50,147 nt of DNA from Acidocella sp. KAb 2-4 (GTDB taxonomy: Bacteria > Pseudomonadota > Alphaproteobacteria > Acetobacterales > Acetobacteraceae). The position numbers were made by a program, and so were the translations under genes. The notes beneath the pieces are model-generated. The model did not search any database. It was given only the letters and a program-made list of their open reading frames with translations, and was not told the DNA's origin. Positions 36,321 to 44,484 of this stretch are shown one piece after another; the first letter of the stretch is position 1, and the number at the start of each line of letters is the position of its first letter. The stretch is from positions 1-50,147 of the forward strand of contig NZ_JAJDJU010000020.1 of assembly GCF_020567705.1 (NCBI RefSeq). The letters run 5' to 3'.

Positions 36321-37228
36321 GCTGCCATAGGTCCGTTCACATGCGTGCCACCTGAGCGTAGAAATGCCGTGACCACGCGGTTATGTTCCTCGGCGCTTTC
36401 AAATTGCGCCCAATGCCCGGTATCCGCGGCGCAATGAAATTGGCCGTTCTGCACCTGTCGCGCGATATGCTCGCCCAATGCTGGCGGCGTCCGGTTTTGC
36501 CCCCCCCAATATACCAGCGTCGGCGCCGCGATCTGGCGCGCCATCGCATCGGTGACGACATCCTTCCACACCAGCCCACCGCCAAGATATTCGGCAATAA
36601 ATCGCGCCTGCACTTCGGCCAGGGCCGGGCGTTGATACAGGGCCTGGCGGATTCGCACCGCCTCATCGGTGAGGCGCGACGGCTTCGCCAGAATCCGCAC
36701 CATCCGCGTACGGACGTTTTCAAAACTGGGATTTTGCAGGACCTCCAAGGAGGTCTTCAAATTTGCCGACCAATCCGGCTCGATATACCCGGGGATAGCA
36801 CCAGCATCAGGCGCGTAGCCCATGGTCGTGGTCAAGACAAGCTGCGTCACCCGCGCCGGATGCCGCAACGCAAATTGCATCGCGACCCACCCCCCCAGTG
36901 ACTGCCCTTCGATCGCCGCGCGCTCAATGCCCAACGTATCCATCACATCCACCACCTGATCGGTCAGCAGCGGCATGATGTCGATATCAAACCCCTCCGT
37001 CTGGGAAAGGCCATGCCACAAAAAATCAAAGGCGATGACCCGGAAATTTTCCGCCAGCGGCATGATGTTGCGCGCGTAATTCTCGAGATGCCCGCCCGTG
37101 CCGTGCAGCAGCAGCAGCACCGGCCCCTGCCCCGCCTCGACAATGCGCGTGCGATACCGCGTGCCGACAAACCGTGTTTCCGCGCCGAGCAGATCCACCC
37201 AAAGCGATGTGACGCCTTTCGCCGTCAT
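36317..37228 (-). CDS. Alpha/beta hydrolase, second meta-cleavage hydrolase candidate
   Basis: 303 residues from the ATG at 37228, which overlaps the end of the extradiol gene (ATGA). The oxyanion region LLLLHGTGGHLENYARN, Ser110 (GQSLGGW) and His272 (TGHWAQFE) are in place. At the acid position the family has G-x-x-Asp, but here it reads WGGQNRTPP, so Asn245 replaces Asp. The codons for WGG lie in a run of eight G. The coupling to extradiol enzyme 2 suggests it cleaves that enzyme's product, if still active. Confidence 0.82.
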   Translation of the reverse strand: MTAKGVTSLWVDLLGAETRFVGTRYRTRIVEAGQGPVLLLLHGTGGHLENYARNIMPLAENFRVIAFDFLWHGLSQTEGFDIDIMPLLTDQVVDVMDTLGIERAAIEGQSLGGWVAMQFALRHPARVTQLVLTTTMGYAPDAGAIPGYIEPDWSANLKTSLEVLQNPSFENVRTRMVRILAKPSRLTDEAVRIRQALYQRPALAEVQARFIAEYLGGGLVWKDVVTDAMARQIAAPTLVYWGGQNRTPPALGEHIARQVQNGQFHCAADTGHWAQFESAEEHNRVVTAFLRSGGTHVNGPMAA

Positions 37229-38187
37229 GGTCTCGCCGCGCTCAGCGAAATCGGACCACGCAGCGTGCCATCGGATTTTTCCAAGCCGAAGGTCCATTCT
37301 GAAAAGATGTGGGAAATGGCGGCGAAATCCTGCGGCTGCCAGGCTTCCGTTACCATATCCTCATCGGCGGCATATTCCCACGAGCCGCCAAATGGGGAGA
37401 CGAAGTACCAGAAATTGGCCGACGAAATGATGTGGCGTCCCGGCCCCGCGAAGGTCGTCCAGCCTTTGGCGTCAAGATATTGCCCGCCAGCGATCACCTC
37501 ATGAATATCGCGCACCTTGAACGCAAGATGATTGAAGCGGATACCGGGATCACGGCCATTCATCAGGAAGATGTCGTGATGATTTCCCTTCTCCCTGCAG
37601 CGCATGAACACGCCGCGCTCCGCATAGCGGTCCGAGACTTTGAACCCCAGCCGTTCGGTATAAAACTTAGAGGATTTGCCAGCATCGTTGACCGCGATGG
37701 CGATGTGGCTGATCTCATGTGGGCGCGCACACTCATAGCGCGCGGCGCGTTGGTCGATCCGCGCGGGGTACCCTGGCGCGTTATAGCGGGAAACATCGTA
37801 GGCCACCGCTTGGCGTTGCTTGACACGGAAGGCAAGCCCGATGCCCAGATCGTCCACCGAACGCAGCACGCCATCGGCACCGATTTCTGCCTTGCGATCC
37901 CGCCCAAGCTCGGCAGCAAGCGCCTGTAGATTTGCCGCCTCGCCAACCCCCCACATGATTTCACAAATGCCGCTAGGCGCACCCACCGGCCAGCGATCAG
38001 CGCGCGACGGATCCGCCGCGACGATTTCGATCTCGGAGCCATCGGCACTGCGAAATATTGCGGCGCCATCAGTTATGTCTGCCGCGTGCAGCCCCCAATC
38101 CGCGGCAAAACGGCGAGCATCGTCGAATTTCTCGACGGCGAATTTAACCCGCTCAATGCCAGTAATGCCAAAATGTTGATAAGACAT
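37225..38187 (-). CDS. Extradiol ring-cleavage dioxygenase (type I, VOC fold), copy 2
   Basis: 320 residues from the ATG at 38187, with AAAAGGAA upstream. There are two VOC domains. The iron ligands of the second are conserved: His161 (ISHIAIAV), His220 (FNHLAFKV) and Glu271 (GGSWEYAAD), with the loop AGPGRHIISSANFWYFVSP. The pair of copies in this cluster are only distantly alike, so they probably open different catechols. It is the first enzyme gene after the regulator and overlaps the hydrolase gene that follows. Confidence 0.85.
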   Translation of the reverse strand: MSYQHFGITGIERVKFAVEKFDDARRFAADWGLHAADITDGAAIFRSADGSEIEIVAADPSRADRWPVGAPSGICEIMWGVGEAANLQALAAELGRDRKAEIGADGVLRSVDDLGIGLAFRVKQRQAVAYDVSRYNAPGYPARIDQRAARYECARPHEISHIAIAVNDAGKSSKFYTERLGFKVSDRYAERGVFMRCREKGNHHDIFLMNGRDPGIRFNHLAFKVRDIHEVIAGGQYLDAKGWTTFAGPGRHIISSANFWYFVSPFGGSWEYAADEDMVTEAWQPQDFAAISHIFSEWTFGLEKSDGTLRGPISLSAARP

Positions 38188-38249
38188 TATTATTCCTTTT
38201 CCGTTTCCAATGGCGCAGCCTTCCGCCACGCCCTGCCGCTCAACAGAAA

Positions 38250-38912
38250 TCAGGCCTCGCTTTCGGTCAGCTTCCGCCAATGCGCGACGAGTCTTTGCGC
38301 GCCACTGCCGCGTAAATTGATATGCTCCTCGAGCGCCGCGCGCGCCGCTTTCGGGTCGCCATCGGCAATCGCCGCCACCACCCGCTCCAGCTCCGGCACG
38401 ATATGCTCTACGCTCTCATGCGAGCGCATGCTCAACTGCCGCACCGCCGCGATCCGCCGTTTGCATTCACGCACCTGGCGCGCCAGCATGGCGTTCTTCG
38501 CACCTTCAAGGATCGCCTCGTGCAATTGCTCGTCTAGGACGATGTAGCGTTCGCGTGCATCCTTGCTCACATTGCGCCGCATCTCGGCGACGATATCCTG
38601 CAACGCCGCGCGCTGAAACGGCGTCATCCGTTCGGCCGCCAGCGCACAGGCAAACCCGAGCGCATTAGCGAGCACCTCGTAAGCCTCGAAAATGGTATCC
38701 AGCGACACGCCGACCACGATCGCGCCGGTGCCTCGTTTCAATTCGACCAAGCCTGCAGCTGAAAGATTGAGCAGCGCCTCGCGCACTGGCGTGCGCGACA
38801 CACCAAATTTCGTCGCCAGTTCCGGCTCGTTGATCAGCTCGCCCGCGGCAAATTCGCCGCACAGAATGGCCCGCTCCAGCGCGTCCGCGATTTCAATTGG
38901 TTTCCTCGCCAT
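38250..38912 (-). CDS. GntR-family (FadR/FCD) transcriptional regulator
   Basis: 220 residues. The winged helix at the N-terminus has the GntR pattern EPELATKFGVSRTPVREALLNLSAAGLV. The C-terminal part is a helical FCD ligand domain with metal-binding type residues (DEQLHEAI and SHESVEHIVPELERV). FCD regulators respond to carboxylic acids. It opens the minus-strand catabolic cluster, 62 bases ahead of extradiol enzyme 2, and is divergent from the hydrolase gene at 39033. A large dyad in the gap is its likely operator. Confidence 0.93.
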   Translation of the reverse strand: MARKPIEIADALERAILCGEFAAGELINEPELATKFGVSRTPVREALLNLSAAGLVELKRGTGAIVVGVSLDTIFEAYEVLANALGFACALAAERMTPFQRAALQDIVAEMRRNVSKDARERYIVLDEQLHEAILEGAKNAMLARQVRECKRRIAAVRQLSMRSHESVEHIVPELERVVAAIADGDPKAARAALEEHINLRGSGAQRLVAHWRKLTESEA

Positions 38913-38940
38913 GCGCCAAGACTTACTTGCCCCGATTTTT

Positions 38941-38984
38941 AATTACAAGTAGTATTTCATAATTATGAGATTAAAAATGTAATT
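38941..38984. promoter_or_regulatory. Concentric dyad, probable GntR operator
   Basis: A perfect 12-base palindrome TCATAATTATGA (38957-38968) lies at the exact centre of an outer inverted repeat AATTACA (38941-38947) / TGTAATT (38978-38984). Both share the midpoint 38962.5. The block is strongly AT-rich in a GC-rich genome and sits between the GntR gene and the divergent hydrolase gene, the normal place for an autoregulatory operator. The palindrome may bind the dimer; the outer arms could belong to a second dimer or overlap promoters. Confidence 0.65.
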
Positions 38985-39032
38985 TTGTGCGGGTGCGAAT
39001 GCGGCCCGCGCCATCAAATTTCGAGGAAACAC

Positions 39033-39809
39033 ATGAGCTCCCTGCCTCTTTTTCACTACGAGACACGCGGCCCCGAAGGCACCCCCTGGGTCACCTTTGT
39101 CCCCGGCATCGGCAACGACATCGGGTTCTGGTCCCGCCATGCCCATGCCTTGGCCGCGCGCTTCCGCGTGCTGAGCTTCGCCCCCTGGGGTCACGGCGAT
39201 AGCCCGGCGCCGCCCGCCAACTGCCGCTTTGAAGACGTCGTGGCCGGGCTGACGCAACTCTGGAACCATCTCGGCATCACCCGCAGCGCGCTGGTCGGGC
39301 TTGGCTTCGGCGGCTCGGTGGCGCTTGCCACGGCCATCAGCCACCCCGCCCGGGTTACGCGCGTCGCCGCCTGCTGCTGCCGCCCGCGCCAACCCGACGA
39401 CCGCCGCGCCTTCTGGCGCGAACGGCAAGCCAAGGCGGCCGCAATCGGCATGGACAAGCTTGCCGACATCACCGTCGACCGCTGGCTGAGCGAAGACTTC
39501 CGGCAGCGCCATCCCGAGGCCGACGCCACCCTGCGCGCCATGTTCAAGCGGACCACCGTGGCCGGGTATCAGGCCTATGTCGGCGCCTTCATCGAGATGG
39601 ATTTCACAGCGCGCCTGCCCGCGCTCAGCGTGCCCACGCTGCTGATCGCCGCCGAGCATGACCATGGCGGCGGCCCCGTCCCGGCGATGCGCGAAATGGC
39701 CGCCGCGATCCCGGGCGCCGAGTTCGAAATCGTCGCCGGGGCCGGGCATATCGTGAATTTCGAAGCCCCCGGCGCCGTCCAAACCCTGCTCGACGGCTTT
39801 CTGCGCTAA
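39033..39809 (+). CDS. Alpha/beta hydrolase fold protein lacking the nucleophile serine
   Basis: 258 residues from the ATG at 39033, preceded by AGGA. The fold is clear: FVPGIGNDIGFWSRH near the N-terminus, an acid in AAEHDHGG and His in GAGHIVNFE. The nucleophile elbow reads VGLGFGGSV, so Gly91 stands where Ser is expected (G-x-S-x-G). The enol-lactonase/hydrolase relatives read GLSMGG there. It may be inactive as a hydrolase, use other chemistry, or act as a binding protein. It is divergent from the GntR gene and so possibly under the same control. Confidence 0.85.
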   Translation: MSSLPLFHYETRGPEGTPWVTFVPGIGNDIGFWSRHAHALAARFRVLSFAPWGHGDSPAPPANCRFEDVVAGLTQLWNHLGITRSALVGLGFGGSVALATAISHPARVTRVAACCCRPRQPDDRRAFWRERQAKAAAIGMDKLADITVDRWLSEDFRQRHPEADATLRAMFKRTTVAGYQAYVGAFIEMDFTARLPALSVPTLLIAAEHDHGGGPVPAMREMAAAIPGAEFEIVAGAGHIVNFEAPGAVQTLLDGFLR

Positions 39810-39840
39810 GCCGCCCGCCCCGGCGGCGCTGTCAATTTCG

Positions 39841-39866
39841 TTGATGCTAGGCTAAACTGGCATCAA
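39841..39866 (+). promoter_or_regulatory. Inverted repeat upstream of the LysR gene
   Basis: TTGATGC (39841-39847) and GCATCAA (39860-39866) form a perfect 7-base inverted repeat with a 12-base spacer, ending 22 bases before the LysR start. It contains T-N11-A-type spacing typical of LysR boxes and could be an autoregulatory site. It has no T-tail, so a terminator for the preceding hydrolase gene is less likely. Confidence 0.4.
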
Positions 39867-39888
39867 TGAGATCGATGGACGCCGCGCC

Positions 39889-40815
39889 GTGGACCTTCGC
39901 CGTATAGACCTGAACCTGTTGGTCGCGTTCGACGTGCTGCTCGAGGAGCGCAGCGTCACCCGCGCGGCCGAGCGGCTTTTCGTGGGCCAATCAGCCATGA
40001 GCGCCACGCTGGCGCGGCTGCGGAACCTGTTCAACGATCCCATCCTGATCCGCCAGGGGCGGCATCTGGTCCCAACCCCGGTGGCCGAAAGCCTGGTTGG
40101 GCCGATCCGCGAGGCGCTCGCCCTGGTGAGCGCCACGCTCACCCGCCGCAGCGGCTTCGACCCGGCCACCGACCACCGGACCTTCTCGATCTTCGCCAGC
40201 GACTATCTGACCTTCGTGTTTCTGCGGCCCCTGCTGGGCGCGCTCTCGCGCGAGGCCCCCAACGTCAAGCTGCAGATCCGCCCGATCAGCGGCGATTTTA
40301 TCGACCATCTGCGCCAGAACCAGGTGGATCTGCTGATCACCGCGCGCGAGGCCTTCCCCCGCCACATCGATTTCCCGAATCAAGAGCTGTTTTCCGATCG
40401 CTATGTCTGCGCGGCGGACGCCCATCATCCCGAGATCGGCGAGCGCCTCACGCTCGACCAATTCGAATCCCTGCCCTATCTGGCCACGCAGCCGGGGCTG
40501 TTCCCCTCGGTGGCAGAAATGGAACTCGACCGGCTGGGCATCGTGCGGAACACCGAGGCCACCACCGGCTTCATGCTCGGGTTTTTCCTGCTCCCCGGCA
40601 CCCGGCTGGTCAGCCTGGTGCCCGAGCGGCTGGGCCTCGGCTTCACCCAGCATTTCAATGTCCGCCTGCTGGAGCCGCCCTTCCCGCCGATCACGATCAC
40701 CGAAATCATGATCTGGCCCCAGCGCAATACCGAAGACCCATCGCACCGCTGGCTGCGCGAGCGGCTGCTCGCGCTCGCCGCCAAGCTGTTCGGCGGCGCA
40801 CCGCCCACTCAGTAG
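39889..40815 (+). CDS. LysR-family transcriptional regulator
   Basis: 308 residues beginning MDLRRIDLNLLVAFDVLLEERSVTRAAERL, the LysR helix-turn-helix, followed by a two-lobe effector domain (FSIFASDYLTFVFLRPLL onward). The start is GTG at 39889; nearby ATGs are in another frame. The effector half resembles the NodD/NahR-like group that senses aromatic compounds. It overlaps the end of the convergent ThDP-enzyme gene by seven bases. Its target may be itself, that enzyme, or the catabolic cluster. Confidence 0.92.
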   Translation: MDLRRIDLNLLVAFDVLLEERSVTRAAERLFVGQSAMSATLARLRNLFNDPILIRQGRHLVPTPVAESLVGPIREALALVSATLTRRSGFDPATDHRTFSIFASDYLTFVFLRPLLGALSREAPNVKLQIRPISGDFIDHLRQNQVDLLITAREAFPRHIDFPNQELFSDRYVCAADAHHPEIGERLTLDQFESLPYLATQPGLFPSVAEMELDRLGIVRNTEATTGFMLGFFLLPGTRLVSLVPERLGLGFTQHFNVRLLEPPFPPITITEIMIWPQRNTEDPSHRWLRERLLALAAKLFGGAPPTQ

Positions 40816-42356
40816 AGCTTCACCTCGATCAGCCGTGGCCCCGGCTCGCGCGCCGAGGCCACCATCGCGGCATGAAAATCCTCCGCGCGATCCACGCGCA
40901 CCCCTGGCACGCCCATGCTCCGCGCCATCGCCACCCAGTCGATGGTGGGACGGTCGATATCGATCATCGCCATGGCCTGCGCCCCTGGCGTGCCTGCGCC
41001 GATATTCGCGTATTCCGCCTTCAGGATCGCATATTGGTTGTTGGCGAAGATGATGGTGGTGACATTCAGCCCCTCGCGCGCCTGGGTCCAGAGCGACTGG
41101 ATGGTGTACATCGCGCTGCCATCGCCCACGATGCAGAACACCCGCCGCGCCGGGCAGGCCAGCGCCGCGCCCGTGGCCACCGGCGTGGCGTAGCCGATGG
41201 AGCCGCCCATATTATTGATCAGATCATGCGGCCGCGCCCCCATGGTGTGGCCCATCGTCTCGCGCCCGGTGGTGAGGGATTCATCGACCAGGATACACTC
41301 CTCCGGCATCGCCGCCGCCAGGGCATGGGCGATGCTCACCGGGTTCAGCGCCCCGCTCGGCGCGGGGGTCTCCACCCGCTCCTGCCGCTGCGGCGGGGTG
41401 GCGCGCAGGCCCAGCGCCTCGGCCAGCATCTCCAGCCCCAGCGCGCTGTCCTCCTCGGCCTCCACCAGCGGATGCACCAGCGTGCCCTCCGGCTTCAACA
41501 GGCTCGGCTTGCCGGGATAGCTGAAAAACGCCACCGGCTCGCGCGTCTCCAGCGTGACCAGATGGCGGACATCCTTGAGAAACGCCGTCGCCTGCGCCAC
41601 CGCATAGGGGATGCGCTCCAGCGGCGTGCGCCCGGCGCCGCGCTCGATGCGCGCGGTGAAGAATTGCGAGGCCAGGCGGCAGCCGGTTCCGGCGGCGATG
41701 CGCCCGGCCAGCTCCAGCGCCCGCCCGCGCGTCGCCTTATTGCCCAGCACCAGCATCACGCTCTCGCCGCCGCGCAGCACCTTCGCCACCGCCTCCACCC
41801 GCGCCGGATCGGGCGCCTGGGGCGCGGGCAACGCCCGTTGCGGCACGGCGGTCTCGCCCACCTCGCGCCAGGAGGAATCGCCCGGCAGGATCAGCGTGGC
41901 GATCCGCCCTGGATGCGCATTCGCCTGCGCCACCGCGGCGGCGGCGTCCCAGGCGATGTTCTCGGCCGAGTCCACCCGCCGCACCCAATGGCTGAGCGGG
42001 CGCGCCAGCCCCTCGATATCCGAGGTCAGCGGCGGGTCGTATTTCAGATGCGCCAGCGCGTGCTCGCCGACGACATTCACCATGCCCGAACTAGCCCGCC
42101 GCGCGTTATGGATATTGGCAAGGCCGTTGGCGAGCCCCGGCCCCAGATGCAGAAGCGTGGCGGCGGGCTTGTCGTGCATCCGGTACCAGCCATCGGCGGC
42201 GCCGGTGGCTACACCCTCGAACAAGCAGAGCACGCTGCGCAGGCGCCCGCCATCGAGCGCCGCCAGAAAATGCATCTCCGAGGTGCCCGGATTGGCGAAG
42301 CAGATCTCAACCTCATGGTCCGCCAGGGTGGCGACCAGCGTTTGCGCCCCGTTCAT
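40809..42356 (-). CDS. Thiamine-diphosphate-dependent enzyme, acetolactate-synthase-like
   Basis: 515 residues. The catalytic Glu lies in LCLFEGVATGAADGWYRM, and the ThDP/Mg motif is GDGSAMYTIQSLWTQAREG ending in FANNQYAIL (GDG...NN). The N-terminal MNGAQTLVATLADHEVEICFANPGTSEMHF is typical of a group annotated as acetolactate synthase large subunit or IlvX that stands apart from biosynthetic IlvB. It lacks a neighbouring small subunit. A 2-oxoacid decarboxylase or carboligase role is likely; the substrate is unknown. Confidence 0.82.
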   Translation of the reverse strand: MNGAQTLVATLADHEVEICFANPGTSEMHFLAALDGGRLRSVLCLFEGVATGAADGWYRMHDKPAATLLHLGPGLANGLANIHNARRASSGMVNVVGEHALAHLKYDPPLTSDIEGLARPLSHWVRRVDSAENIAWDAAAAVAQANAHPGRIATLILPGDSSWREVGETAVPQRALPAPQAPDPARVEAVAKVLRGGESVMLVLGNKATRGRALELAGRIAAGTGCRLASQFFTARIERGAGRTPLERIPYAVAQATAFLKDVRHLVTLETREPVAFFSYPGKPSLLKPEGTLVHPLVEAEEDSALGLEMLAEALGLRATPPQRQERVETPAPSGALNPVSIAHALAAAMPEECILVDESLTTGRETMGHTMGARPHDLINNMGGSIGYATPVATGAALACPARRVFCIVGDGSAMYTIQSLWTQAREGLNVTTIIFANNQYAILKAEYANIGAGTPGAQAMAMIDIDRPTIDWVAMARSMGVPGVRVDRAEDFHAAMVASAREPGPRLIEVKLY

Positions 42357-42705
42357 CGTTTCCTCCTGCGCACCGGATATGCGAGGATGCTACGCGCCCC
42401 GCGCCAGCCCCGGCAAGCCCCATGCCCAGCCCGCGCGACGCGCGCTTTATAACGACACATTGCCGCCAAGACATGAGTGGCTCACGGTTTGGTGGATACA
42501 AGGACAAGATCGTGACCGAGCTTGCCATGCATTTCCCGGTGCTGGGGCTGGTGGCGGTGCTGAATGCGTAGCTCGGGTTTAACATGGCCCGCCGCACCGG
42601 CCGTATTGGGGCGCGTATCAGCGCACAAAGCGCCAGCCCGCGCTCCGGAGGCAAGATATACCCATTGAAATCGCGTTGAGAATTTTGCGTTGTCCAGGAA
42701 TAACC
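42357..42705. other. Intergenic region beside tRNA-Met, with a possible short ORF
   Basis: No recognisable gene. A plus-strand reading of 32 codons, 42473-42571 (MSGSRFGGYKDKIVTELAMH then a hydrophobic end), looks protein-like but matches no family I can name and could be the remnant of a longer gene. A small stem CCAGG/CCTGG overlaps the end of the tRNA at 42694-42708. No direct repeat of the tRNA end was seen elsewhere in the window. Confidence 0.35.
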
Positions 42706-42780
42706 TGGTAGCGGCGGAAGGATTTGAACCTCCGACCAAGGGATTATGATTCCCCTGCTCTACCACTGAGCTACGCCGCC
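42706..42780 (-). tRNA. tRNA-Met (CAU), elongator type
   Basis: Read on the minus strand the 75 bases fold into a full cloverleaf. The acceptor stem GGCGGCG pairs with CGCCGCT with a G1-U72 wobble, the D arm is GCTC...GAGC, and the anticodon stem GGGGA/TCCCT encloses ATCATAA with anticodon CAU. The T arm is GGAGG-TTCAAAT-CCTTC, and CCA is encoded. The initiator's C1-A72 mismatch and three G-C anticodon pairs are absent, so it is not tRNA-fMet. A tRNA-Ile with modified CAU cannot be fully excluded. Confidence 0.92.
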
Positions 42781-42830
42781 AGCGCTGGCCAGCCCGGTAC
42801 CGCGAAGGCGCGCGGAAGTCAATGCGATGA

Positions 42831-42862
42831 AAAAGGCCCCGGCATGGCATCCGGGGCCTTTT
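42831..42862. terminator. Bidirectional intrinsic terminator downstream of the second APC permease
   Basis: A 12-base perfect stem (42831-42842 with 42851-42862) encloses CATGGCAT. Both strands carry T-runs, TTTTTT on the plus strand and TTTTT on the minus. It lies seven bases from the stop codon of the permease gene and should end that transcript. Confidence 0.9.
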
Positions 42863-42869
42863 TTGCGGC

Positions 42870-44276
42870 TCAGCCCTCCATGTCGGTGGCGATGCTGCGC
42901 AGCACCTGCGGGGATTTGACCTTGAGCACCAGGAACCAGACCAGCCCCACCGCGAGATAGGCCGCGAAGACCGGCGGCAGCACGTTGAACGGCGCGGCCG
43001 GATAGGGGAAGACGCTGGAATAGATGACAAAGCCCATCATCAGCGTGCCGATCAGCCCGTAGAGCGCATGCGTGGGCTTAAGCGCCCCGGCGCGGTAGAG
43101 GTCGAGCGGCGCGGCCAGGCAGACGCCAAAATACACCACCACGAAGCCATAAGTGGCGATGGTGCCGGCAAGGCCGAAGCCGTTGAGGAAGCCCTCGGGC
43201 AGCAGCGCCAGCATGGCCAGCCCCGCGATCACGCCCGAGGCGTAAACCGCCATATGCGGGGTTTTGTGCCGCTTATGCACCAGCCCCATCGAGCCGTGCA
43301 GAAATTGGTAGCGCCCCATGGAGAACAACATGCGCGAGCTGGCGTTGAGGCAGGCCAGCGCGCAGGCGAAGGCGCTGATGATGGCGGCGAAATACACCAC
43401 CCCCGCGGCCCAGGGCAGCCCAGCCTTGTTGGTCATGTCGGCAAAGGGCGAGGCGGAGCCGCCAATGGCGGCGGCGTTGTCGTCCATCCCCATCACCATC
43501 AGATAAGACATGATGGTGAAGAAAATGCCGACAATGGCGGCCGAGCCCACCACCGCATACGGGATGTTCTTCTGCGGATTGGCGGATTCCTTGGCCAGCG
43601 TGGCCGAACTCTCGAACCCGACCCAGCTGAACACCGCGAAGGCCATGGCCGAGGCGACGCCGCCGAAGGAGATCTTGCTGAAATTGAGCTGCACCGGGTC
43701 GATCACCGTGCCATGCTTGCCGACCACCAGCGCGGTGATGAGCACGATGATGCCGATGGACACGGCCTCCAGCACCAGCCCCATGCGCGAGGAGAACTGG
43801 ATGTCACGGTAACCGGCGAGCACCACCAGCGCCAGCAGCGCAAAGGCCAGGAACACTTGCGCCGCATAAGGCAGGGTGACGCCGAACACGCCGAGCACGT
43901 TGTTGATGAACAGCGGCTCGCTGATCAGCACCGCCACGGCGGTGGCGATATAGGCGAGCACCATCGCCCAGCCCGCCAGCGCCCCCGCGACCGGGCCGAA
44001 ATTGCGGCCGATATAGACGAAATAAGACCCTGCCTCCGGGTGGCGCTTGGCCAGGCTGGAAATGGAGGCGCCGACAAACACGCAGCCAATGGTGGCGAGC
44101 AGATAGGAGACCCAGGAGCTGATGCCGGCCAGCCCGGCGACGACGGTGATATTAAGCGCCGGGGTCATGGTCGGCGCGATATTGGCGATCGACTGGCCGA
44201 GCGTCTCCAGCCGGCTGAGCGCGCCGCGTTTTAATTGTGGCGCGGTATGCGCGGCGACATCGGTGGTGGCTACCAT
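42870..44276 (-). CDS. APC-family amino acid permease, second copy
   Basis: 468 residues from the ATG at 44276, with GGAG ten bases upstream. The 676-residue reading adds a non-conserved basic leader and is rejected. The family opening SRLETLGQSIANIAPTMTPALNIT, FAVFSWVGFESSATLAKES and about 12 helices mark an APC superfamily transporter of the amino acid/ethanolamine-type group. It is not close to the permease at 1-2.4 kb. It stands alone, so its substrate cannot be inferred. Confidence 0.88.
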   Translation of the reverse strand: MVATTDVAAHTAPQLKRGALSRLETLGQSIANIAPTMTPALNITVVAGLAGISSWVSYLLATIGCVFVGASISSLAKRHPEAGSYFVYIGRNFGPVAGALAGWAMVLAYIATAVAVLISEPLFINNVLGVFGVTLPYAAQVFLAFALLALVVLAGYRDIQFSSRMGLVLEAVSIGIIVLITALVVGKHGTVIDPVQLNFSKISFGGVASAMAFAVFSWVGFESSATLAKESANPQKNIPYAVVGSAAIVGIFFTIMSYLMVMGMDDNAAAIGGSASPFADMTNKAGLPWAAGVVYFAAIISAFACALACLNASSRMLFSMGRYQFLHGSMGLVHKRHKTPHMAVYASGVIAGLAMLALLPEGFLNGFGLAGTIATYGFVVVYFGVCLAAPLDLYRAGALKPTHALYGLIGTLMMGFVIYSSVFPYPAAPFNVLPPVFAAYLAVGLVWFLVLKVKSPQVLRSIATDMEG

Positions 44277-44484
44277 AATTGTCTGTCTCCATGCGTTGGG
44301 CCGCAAACGGCGCGGCCGGTGCCGCAAATGAAGCAAGCCGCGTGCCTGGATTGCCGCTTGCACGGGCAGCGGCGTCTTGCGTGCTTGGCGCGGCGGGGAA
44401 ATAAGCACGGCGGGGCCGGCCCAGGCCGGGTTTTGGGCGCGGATTGGCGATAATTTACGCTGGCTGTTCAGCGGGGAGGCAAAT

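Noticed and set aside
42473-42571. 32-codon plus-strand ORF near tRNA-Met
   Set aside because: Reads like a protein fragment but is too short, lacks a ribosome-binding site and matches no family I recognise, so it is not called as a gene.
42706-42780. tRNA-Met as an integration site for the catabolic block
   Set aside because: No integrase gene and no repeated copy of the tRNA 3' end was found near 17.5 kb or elsewhere in the window.
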